Positions 32,538-38,568 of a stretch of DNA of 38,568 nt are shown here, in pieces. Each line of letters begins with the position of its first letter. The first letter of the stretch is position 1. The position numbers and the translations under genes were made by a program. The notes beneath the pieces were generated by a model that saw nothing but the letters and a program-made list of their open reading frames with translations, made no database searches and was not told the origin of the DNA. Origin of the DNA: Chloroflexota bacterium (GTDB lineage Bacteria > Chloroflexota > Dehalococcoidia > Lucifugimonadales > Lucifugimonadaceae); assembly GCA_002717385.1 (NCBI GenBank), contig PBDR01000018.1, positions 1-38,568 on the forward strand, written 5' to 3'.

Positions 32538-32986
32538 TGAAAATCCCAAAAAATGAATCTTCTGTTCATAAAATGAAAAAGAGTAATTATTTATTTGTTA
32601 GAATTCTTTGGATAATTTTAGGTTGTTTATTTGTTTTTATAGGTACAGTAGGTATTTTTGTTCCTGGCTTACCAACTACTATATTTTTGATTATCGCCGC
32701 CGCATGTTTTATAAGATCATCTGAGAAATTATATAAATGGCTTATTAATAATAAATATTTCGGAAAATATATTAGAGATTATCGTGAAGGTAAAGGAATG
32801 CCTAAAAGAGGAAAAATTACCGCTGTAACAGCTATGATTATCTTCATTAGTTTAGCTACAGTTCCATTTTCACCTATCTCTGTTGGTCCAATTCTTATAA
32901 AAATAATAATAATTCTTACTGGGGTGATAGGTTTTTGGTATATTGTTTTTCGGGTTCCAACTTTAAAAATAAATTTAAACGATTAA
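32537..32986 (+). CDS. DUF454 family membrane protein (YbaN-like)
   Basis: The 149-residue product has the DUF454 pattern: ILWIILGCLFVFIGTVGIFVPGLPTTIFLIIAAACF near the N-terminus with the conserved Gly-Leu-Pro-Thr-Thr, then a KYIRDYREGKG loop and two more helices. These are small inner-membrane proteins of unknown role that often sit next to haem or metal genes. Its ATG overlaps the ferrochelatase stop codon (TAATG), so translation is coupled. Met13 is an alternative start. Its end overlaps the convergent ABC ATPase gene by 12 bases. Confidence 0.85.
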   Translation: MKIPKNESSVHKMKKSNYLFVRILWIILGCLFVFIGTVGIFVPGLPTTIFLIIAAACFIRSSEKLYKWLINNKYFGKYIRDYREGKGMPKRGKITAVTAMIIFISLATVPFSPISVGPILIKIIIILTGVIGFWYIVFRVPTLKINLND

Positions 32987-34039
32987 TTTATTTTTATAAC
33001 AAACAAGCGGATGTCCTGGTGATAGTTGAACATCAACTTTTATTCCTACATCATAATCATTGATGTGTGAAGATAGGCTTTTCACCATTTTTCCTGAATT
33101 CAATTTAATGTGATATATATAATACATCCCTTTATACTCTTTTGAAATAATGAACCCGTTTCCAGATTTATTTTTCTTAATTGAAACATCATCAGGTCTG
33201 ACGAGTATTTCTACTAAATCACCATTACTGACATTTGAATTAATTTCTACAGTTCCTATTTCGGTTTGAGCATAATTATCAGCTATTTTTCCTTCAATAA
33301 AATCTGCTAATCCAATAAAATTAGCTACGAATTCATTTTGAGGTTTTTGAAAGACATTAATATTTTTATCAATTTGTTGGATTTTACCTTCATTTAATAC
33401 TATTATCCTATCTCCCATATAAAGTGCTTCTTGTTGATCATGGGTAACAAATATACATGTGATCTTCAGATATTTAAGTATTCTCTTAACGTCGATTCTA
33501 AGCTGTGATCTAAAAATAGCATCTAAATTAGAAAAAGGTTCATCCATTAGCAAAAGTTTAGGGCTAGTAGCAAGAGATCTAGCTAGAGCTACTCTTTGTT
33601 GCTCTCCACCAGATAATTCATCTGGATATCTGTTACGTAGATTATAAATTCCGCAAAGTAATAGTAGCTCTACAATCGATGAGGTTTTTTTTTCGGGGTT
33701 ATTATTTTTTTTAATACCAAAAGATATATTTTCTTCAACAGTCATATGGGGAAACAAAGCAAAATCTTGAAAAACTATTCCAACATCTCTATTCTCGACA
33801 GCAACATTAGTATTTTCATCAAAGACTTTAACGTTTGAAATAGTAATATTACCAATTTCAGGAGAGTCTAAACCTGAAAGACATCTTATTAAAGTCGTTT
33901 TTCCAGAACCACTTGGACCTATCAATGAAAGGATTTCTCCATTTCCAAGATTAAAAGATATATCATCTATAATTTTAGTTTTATTAAAACTTATAGATAA
34001 ATTACTTACCTCTAGGTCAATTTCATCATTTTTAATCAT
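32975..34039 (-). CDS. fbpC: ATP-binding protein of a ferric-iron ABC importer (FbpC-like)
   Basis: The ATPase has Walker A GPSGSGKTT (41-49), Q-loop Q91, signature LSGGEQQ (142-148), Walker B LLLMDEP (162-168) and switch His200 in FVTHDQ. The last 110 residues include a TOBE-type regulatory domain (EILVRPDDVSI). Its 354 residues are usual for the FbpC/PotA-type subgroup. It energises import of Fe(III) by the permease 33 bases upstream and the binding protein at 35830-37047. The gene is the last of the fbp order A-B-C on the minus strand. Confidence 0.9.
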   Translation of the reverse strand: MIKNDEIDLEVSNLSISFNKTKIIDDISFNLGNGEILSLIGPSGSGKTTLIRCLSGLDSPEIGNITISNVKVFDENTNVAVENRDVGIVFQDFALFPHMTVEENISFGIKKNNNPEKKTSSIVELLLLCGIYNLRNRYPDELSGGEQQRVALARSLATSPKLLLMDEPFSNLDAIFRSQLRIDVKRILKYLKITCIFVTHDQQEALYMGDRIIVLNEGKIQQIDKNINVFQKPQNEFVANFIGLADFIEGKIADNYAQTEIGTVEINSNVSNGDLVEILVRPDDVSIKKNKSGNGFIISKEYKGMYYIYHIKLNSGKMVKSLSSHINDYDVGIKVDVQLSPGHPLVCYKNKLIV

Positions 34040-34071
34040 GAGTAAGAATTTTATATTTTTGATATAAAGAA

Positions 34072-35658
34072 TTATTTTTTTCTATTTATGAATTTTATCT
34101 TTATATCATCTATATGTATAGATAAATAGGTTGGAATAATAATAATTATTATAAGTAACAGCCCTGCAACACCAGCAGTAGAGAAATTTGCTTCCTCCAA
34201 ATTATCCCAAATTACCGTAGATAATGTATTAAAGTTGAGTGGCGCTAATATCAACGTAACAGGTAATTCTTTCGCGGTTAAAATAAATACATTTAAGAAT
34301 CCTTTGATGATACCAGGTCTGTATAAAGGGATCGAAATATTAATTAATGTATTTATGGGACCTTTTCCGAGAGATTTAGAAGCATTTATATATCTGTCAC
34401 CGATTAAATTAACTGAAGTAACAATTGGTCCATATGCTGTAGATAAGAATAGTACTGTATATCCAAGAATTAATATTACCCATGTTTGATAAATTGGGAA
34501 CATATAATTAATTGAAAAATATACGAATGATAAAGCGATCACAATACCAGGAAGAGTAAAACCAAAATGCATAACGCTTTCAAAAAAATATCTTAGTATT
34601 GTATTTTTTTTTGAAAGATTTAAAATTACTAATAAACTGATAATTACACATAAAATACCTGTCAAAGAAGATCCAATAATTGTATTGTAAATTGATGAAT
34701 ATTTTATTACACTAAATGTTTCATATATTCCTAAATTCGTTCTAGAAATGAGAGTAAAAATCATTATAAAAGGAATAATAAAGCTAATTAATACAATAAT
34801 AAATAATATGAACTGAACTAAAGGTTGATACTTTTTTAGATCGAATAATTTTATATTTGAAAGATTAGATGGACGTTGACTAATTCGGGAAGAATTAATT
34901 ATTGACATATTTATTGCATAATAGATTATAGGGATAGAAATTAAAACTAAGATTATAGATGATGCTGCGGCTCCATTTAGATCAAAAGATCTAAATTTAG
35001 TATAAATAGCTAATGTAAAAGTATTATATTGTAATGCAGATACGGCACCAAAATCACTAAGCGTATAAAGTGCGATTAAAACTCCTCCTGCAAAAAATGA
35101 CGTTTTTATATTTGGAAGAATTATTTTGTAAAATGTTTTAAAATGGTTGTAACCTAGTACCCTAGAAGCATCTTCTAGTTTTCTATCTACAGATTTCAAT
35201 CCAGCGGACAAATTAAGATATGCGTATGGATAACATAATGAACTCAAACAAACCCAAGCACCCCAAAATCCATATATATTAGGGATATTTCCTGTGAAAC
35301 CTAAACTATTAATAAAATCAAAAATTTCACCTTTTGGACCATAGAATAAAATAAAAATATACCCAGCAAAATAACTTGGGATTACTAATGGGATTATAAG
35401 TAATATTCTCCAGATTTTTTTGTATTTCAAGTCGCACATTTCAGTAGCCCAAGATAAAAATAAACCAATAATTGAACTAGTAACGGTAACTGAAACAACT
35501 AAAATAAGAGTATTTGTAATTAGATTCAAGTAATTAATAGAGAAAAGATTTTCTATTGAATTGAATATTTCTGTGACTCCAAATTCGAAAAGGAAAATAA
35601 AAGGAACACAAAATAATATAAAAATAAAAAAAATTAAAATTCGGTTGATTGCAAACAT
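34072..35658 (-). CDS. fbpB: permease of a ferric-iron ABC importer (FbpB-like, fused halves)
   Basis: The 528-residue protein has about 12 membrane helices in two homologous halves, as in FbpB. Each half carries an EAA-type loop that contacts the ATPase: SRVLGYNHFKTFYKIILP around residue 165 and SKSLGKGPINTLINISIP around residue 427. It forms the channel for ferric iron delivered by the binding protein. A strong terminator-like hairpin lies between it and the binding-protein gene, so it is expected to be made at a lower level. The ATG follows an A-rich leader without a clear ribosome binding site. Confidence 0.9.
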   Translation of the reverse strand: MFAINRILIFFIFILFCVPFIFLFEFGVTEIFNSIENLFSINYLNLITNTLILVVSVTVTSSIIGLFLSWATEMCDLKYKKIWRILLIIPLVIPSYFAGYIFILFYGPKGEIFDFINSLGFTGNIPNIYGFWGAWVCLSSLCYPYAYLNLSAGLKSVDRKLEDASRVLGYNHFKTFYKIILPNIKTSFFAGGVLIALYTLSDFGAVSALQYNTFTLAIYTKFRSFDLNGAAASSIILVLISIPIIYYAINMSIINSSRISQRPSNLSNIKLFDLKKYQPLVQFILFIIVLISFIIPFIMIFTLISRTNLGIYETFSVIKYSSIYNTIIGSSLTGILCVIISLLVILNLSKKNTILRYFFESVMHFGFTLPGIVIALSFVYFSINYMFPIYQTWVILILGYTVLFLSTAYGPIVTSVNLIGDRYINASKSLGKGPINTLINISIPLYRPGIIKGFLNVFILTAKELPVTLILAPLNFNTLSTVIWDNLEEANFSTAGVAGLLLIIIIIIPTYLSIHIDDIKIKFINRKK

Positions 35659-35738
35659 AAAAAATTCTCGTGGTAAATTATTCTAATTCAGCAATAATAA
35701 AAAAACATTCTATTATTCAATAAAAACCTATAAAAAGA

Positions 35739-35775
35739 AACAACCCTAATTATTTAATCAATAATTAGGGTTGTT
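35739..35775 (-). terminator. terminator/attenuator between binding-protein and permease genes
   Basis: A perfect 16-base stem (arms 35739-35754 and 35760-35775) with a five-base loop is followed on the minus strand by TTTCTTTTTATAG. This is a good rho-independent terminator located after the fbpA-like gene and before the permease. Partial read-through would give more binding protein than permease, a common arrangement in ABC importers. Confidence 0.85.
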
Positions 35776-35829
35776 CTAGAAGCAGAGATGAGTAATTATT
35801 TCATCGTAAAATCCATTATTTATCGAGTA

Positions 35830-37047
35830 TTATTTCGGTAATGCTCCAGCTTCTTGTAGTAGTTTAGCTGAACCTTCTATATCAGCAAGTTCTGATAAAT
35901 TAATATCAGGTTGTTTGATATCTCCCATAGGAGTAATTAAAGGATGTGTTTTTACACCTTCAATTAGAGGATATTCTCTAATATTATTGACAAAGTAATT
36001 TTGAGCAATTTTTGAAGTCATAAATGTAACAAATTGTTCAGCGTTAGATTTATTTTCTGATGTACTTAGTATAGCTACTGGAGAAACCATTACTAATGAT
36101 CCAGGACCTCCACCAAGTAAGTGATGATTTCTAGCTTTAAACTGATCACCTTCACCGGCATCTAAAACAAATTTATATAGATAGTAGTGGTTTACTAATC
36201 CTATGTCTATTTCAGATTTTCCTGCAGCCTCGACCTGAGGAGTGTTTTTAGGATAAACAGCCACTTCATTAGCTATCATACATTCAATCCACTCTTTAGT
36301 TTTTTCTTCCCCCCATATTTGTCTCATACCTGTAACCATTGTTTGGAACGAAGAATTTGTTGGTGCCCAACCCATTCGACCTTTCCATTTTTCATCACAC
36401 AATCCATTTAGTGTAAGAGGAAGATCATCAGGGCTTACGTTATCAGTGTTATAAACAAGAACTCTAGCACGACCTGTAACTCCAACCCATTTACCTTGAT
36501 CAGATTTAGCCCAATCAGGGATTGGTTCTAATATATCAACAGATAGAGGAGCTAACATATCAACTACACTACCAACTGCACCAGGGTCTTGTGCATAAAA
36601 TACATCTGCAGGAGATTTATCTCCTTCAAGCATTAATTGTGAAGCTATTTCAGTACTAGTGCCATAATTTACTTCAACTTCAATTCCAGTCATAGATTGG
36701 AATTGTTCAATTATTGGACCTACCAAACTTTCTTTTCTACCTGAGTAAACAACAAGTTTACCTGCAGGTTTTTCTATTTCAAGTACCTCTTTCACGACTT
36801 TTTCAACTTGAACTTCTTTAATTACTTCTACCTCTTTAATTACTTCAACAGGTACTTCTTTGATTTTATCAACTTCTACCACTTTTTCCACTTCTACTTG
36901 TACTTCTTTAACTACTTCTACAGGTACCTCTTTGATAACCTCAACAGGTACTTCTTTTATTATCTCTTGAGCTTCTGAACAAGCAAAAGAAAAAGATAAT
37001 AATAGAACCATAGAGAAGAAAAGGTAATACTTTTTATAATTAAACAT
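35830..37047 (-). CDS. fbpA: ferric-iron-binding lipoprotein of an ABC importer (FbpA-like)
   Basis: The 405-residue precursor has a signal peptide (residues 1-22) and Cys23 in SFSFACSE as the lipidation site. A 65-residue tether of repeated Glu-Val-Pro-Val-Glu/Ile-Lys units runs from 28 to 91. The binding domain begins LVVYSGRKESL, and the adjacent tyrosines Y288-Y289 in GLVNHYYLYK are the known Fe(III) ligands of FbpA-type proteins. AAAGGAAT lies before the ATG. It captures ferric iron outside the membrane and passes it to the permease. A Fur-like site lies upstream, suggesting repression by iron. Confidence 0.92.
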   Translation of the reverse strand: MFNYKKYYLFFSMVLLLSFSFACSEAQEIIKEVPVEVIKEVPVEVVKEVQVEVEKVVEVDKIKEVPVEVIKEVEVIKEVQVEKVVKEVLEIEKPAGKLVVYSGRKESLVGPIIEQFQSMTGIEVEVNYGTSTEIASQLMLEGDKSPADVFYAQDPGAVGSVVDMLAPLSVDILEPIPDWAKSDQGKWVGVTGRARVLVYNTDNVSPDDLPLTLNGLCDEKWKGRMGWAPTNSSFQTMVTGMRQIWGEEKTKEWIECMIANEVAVYPKNTPQVEAAGKSEIDIGLVNHYYLYKFVLDAGEGDQFKARNHHLLGGGPGSLVMVSPVAILSTSENKSNAEQFVTFMTSKIAQNYFVNNIREYPLIEGVKTHPLITPMGDIKQPDINLSELADIEGSAKLLQEAGALPK

Positions 37048-37202
37048 ATTAAATTCCTTTATTAATGACTATGTTTGGATATTTTAAAAATCCATCCCCA
37101 TAAAAAATTCCTACTTAGTTAGTATACATTAATAATTTAGTTTGTATATATAAATAATAAAAGTCGTTCAAATTATATTTAAATTAAATTAATTTATTAA
37201 CT

Positions 37203-37221
37203 ATTTACAATTATCATTATC
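37203..37221. promoter_or_regulatory. Fur-box-like operator between two divergent importers
   Basis: Read on the minus strand this is GATAATGATAATTGTAAAT. Its first 12 bases equal the first 12 of the classical Fur box GATAATGATAATCATTATC; the last seven are weaker. It is centred in the 279-base AT-rich gap between the fbpA-like gene (minus) and the BtuF/FecB-like gene (plus), the right place to repress both. The rest of the gap shows only AT-rich promoter-like sequence (for example TATATATAG near 37235). Confidence 0.6.
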
Positions 37222-37326
37222 GGTATTACAATAATATATATAGTATAAATCTAATTAAGGCTTATTAGATATGAACTATATAATTCTACATTACAAATCA
37301 AATCTTTCGTATACATGAGGTATAGT

Positions 37327-38415
37327 ATGTCGCGCGTAAAAATACTTTCAAGAAATTCTTTTTTCTCTGTGTTAATACTTTTAAATATTTTAATATTAAA
37401 TGCTTGTCAATCCGACAGAAGAATAGTTGAAGAAATAGCATTAGAAACTGTGGTTGTTGAAAAAGAAGTTATAAAAGAAGTAGAGGTGATTAAAGAAGTT
37501 GAAGTAGAAAAAATAGTGGAAAAAGAAGTTCCTGTTGAATTAGAAAAAATTATAGAAAAAACTATGATCGAAGTACCAGAAACTTCTTATCCTGTAAGTG
37601 TAACTGATATGTTGAATCAAAATGTTTTAATTTCTAAATCTCCAGAAAGAATTATAAGTATAAGTCCTACTGCAAGTGAAATGATTTATAAACTTGGGAA
37701 AAATGTTATTGCTAGAGATAGTTCTTCTAAATTTCCTGAAGAAATTTTAGATTTACCAACTGTTGGTAGTGCTTATACTCCTAATATAGAAATGATTATT
37801 CAACAAGAACCTGATTTATTGGTTATTGAGGCTCTTACTCAATCAAGATTTATGAAAGATCTTGCACGACTTAATGTTCCTATATTAGCAGTTCGAGCAA
37901 CATCACTTAATGATGTTACTCAGAGTATGAAAATATTAGGATCAGCTCTTGATGTAAAAGAAAAATCTGATGAAGTAATTTTTGATATAAACGCAAAGAT
38001 AGATTTACTAAAAAAGAATGTAGATCAATCTCAAGATATTATAATCTTGATATCCGATGCAGATAGGAATATTTATGCTGCTAAACCAGAATCATATGCT
38101 GGTGCTGTAGCTCAAATATTAGGATTAGGTAATTTAGCAGAAGGTATGTCAGATATGGGACCTTATCCTGGTTATACTTTATGGACACCTGAGCAAGTTG
38201 CCACTTCTAATCCAGATTATATCTTTACTATTTCACCTGCTCCTCCTCCAGCTCCGAAATTATCGACAATGTTGCCAATGTTTCCAGGATATGCGAATTT
38301 AGATGCAGTGATTAATAATAAAGTAAAAGAACTAAATCCAATTTTGTTTATGCAAGCTCCTGGGCCAAGAATGATTAATGCAGTAGAAGAAATAAAATCT
38401 TATATTAATGAATAA
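37327..38415 (+). CDS. periplasmic-binding lipoprotein for siderophore, haem or cobalamin (BtuF/FecB-like)
   Basis: From ATG 37327 (GAGG six bases upstream; the ATG at 37315 lacks one) the product has 362 residues. It begins with a signal peptide ending LILNACQ and the lipid Cys27, then a tether of Glu-Val-Ile-Lys-type repeats (about 42-80). The class-III binding fold PF01497 follows: ERIISISPTASEMIYKLG, TVGSAYTPNIEMIIQQEPDLLV and the second lobe from about 225. Only two helix-linked lobes and no Tyr pair are present, unlike FbpA. A BtuC/FecCD-type permease follows. Siderophore, haem and cobalamin ligands cannot be told apart here. Confidence 0.88.
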   Translation: MSRVKILSRNSFFSVLILLNILILNACQSDRRIVEEIALETVVVEKEVIKEVEVIKEVEVEKIVEKEVPVELEKIIEKTMIEVPETSYPVSVTDMLNQNVLISKSPERIISISPTASEMIYKLGKNVIARDSSSKFPEEILDLPTVGSAYTPNIEMIIQQEPDLLVIEALTQSRFMKDLARLNVPILAVRATSLNDVTQSMKILGSALDVKEKSDEVIFDINAKIDLLKKNVDQSQDIIILISDADRNIYAAKPESYAGAVAQILGLGNLAEGMSDMGPYPGYTLWTPEQVATSNPDYIFTISPAPPPAPKLSTMLPMFPGYANLDAVINNKVKELNPILFMQAPGPRMINAVEEIKSYINE

Positions 38416-38433
38416 ATTGTTTAAAGTAAAAAT

Positions 38434-38568
38434 TTGAAAAACTATAGATTAATTTATATTAGTTTATTTTTACTTATATTAGTAATATTTGGTTTTTTTA
38501 TAGGAGTTTTATTTGGTCCCACAAATTTATCTTTCACAGATTTAAATGATGCTATTTTTTCTAAAGGA
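38434..38568 (+). CDS. FecCD/BtuC-type permease, N-terminal part (cut by window end)
   Basis: From TTG 38434 the frame gives a hydrophobic first helix (LIYISLFLLILVIFGFFIG) followed by LFGPTNLSFTDLNDAIF. This is the usual opening of FecCD/BtuC permeases: a helix, a short Gly-rich turn and the phrase S-x-x-D-x-x-x-A. The frame is open to the end of the window. It lies 18 bases after the binding-protein gene, so the two belong to one importer. The TTG start is inferred; no strong ribosome binding site is seen. Confidence 0.7.
   Translation, partial: MKNYRLIYISLFLLILVIFGFFIGVLFGPTNLSFTDLNDAIFSKG

Overview
The window is AT-rich throughout and densely coding. It carries 38 intact or window-edge protein-coding genes with recognisable or plausible products, three candidate microproteins, one tRNA and five decayed genes or gene remnants. 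The best guess is a free-living marine or aquatic Chloroflexota of the SAR202 / Dehalococcoidia type. The clues are substrate-binding lipoproteins whose lipobox is followed by long Glu-Val-Pro-Val-Glu type tethers, paired enolase-superfamily dehydratases, and scattered single-domain monooxygenases, amidohydrolases and aldo/keto reductases. This assignment is inferred from gene style only; no ribosomal marker is present.

Layout. Positions 1-3200: end of a membrane protein, a DUF805 protein, a small membrane protein, an amidohydrolase with an ABM-like monooxygenase and a GNAT acetyltransferase. Positions 3300-9530: catabolic genes, namely an aldo/keto reductase, an HpcH/HpaI-type aldolase, a DHA2 drug/metabolite exporter, a carboxyltransferase-like protein without a biotin domain and a second ABM monooxygenase. 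Two duplicated membrane proteins (5336-5953 and 10667-11281) keep the same upstream region. Positions 9768-15180: a solitary DNA methyltransferase, a CocE/NonD-type serine hydrolase, a ceramidase C-terminal remnant, an amidohydrolase/deacetylase and a twin-CDGSH Fe-S protein. Positions 15350-22420: membrane proteins, dhaL-dhaK, an HMA-MauE fusion, an SDR that seems to begin at ATT, a GldA/AraM-like dehydrogenase, a tiny Cys-rich metallothionein-like peptide and a P-loop protein lacking the Walker A lysine. Positions 22500-24720 form a gene graveyard: DJ-1/PfpI with one in-frame TAA, an MFS carrier with one in-frame TGA, and the last 21 codons of a zinc alcohol dehydrogenase. Positions 24740-27405: a second aldo/keto reductase, a second DUF805 protein, a GNAT-like protein and tRNA-Gly(CCC). 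Positions 27450-31330: a three-gene minus-strand operon of two L-rhamnonate-dehydratase-like enolases and an ADP-ribosylglycohydrolase, with a shrunken second copy of the glycohydrolase just upstream. Positions 31500-38568: an iron/haem block with ferrochelatase, DUF454, a complete FbpABC-type ferric-iron ABC importer and the start of a BtuF/FecB-BtuC/FecCD-type importer, with a Fur-box-like site between the two divergent importers.

How it fits together. The left two thirds look like an oligotroph's collection of small catabolic modules: oxygenases, hydrolases, aldolases, dehydratases and polyol/triose enzymes with two carriers, several of them duplicated or decaying. The right third is an iron-acquisition and haem-synthesis region. 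The most notable observations are the deleted ADP-ribosylglycohydrolase copy beside the enolase pair, the Asp-to-Asn change at the expected first metal ligand in both enolases, the Cys-rich peptide, the two single-stop pseudogenes side by side, and the Fur-like operator.
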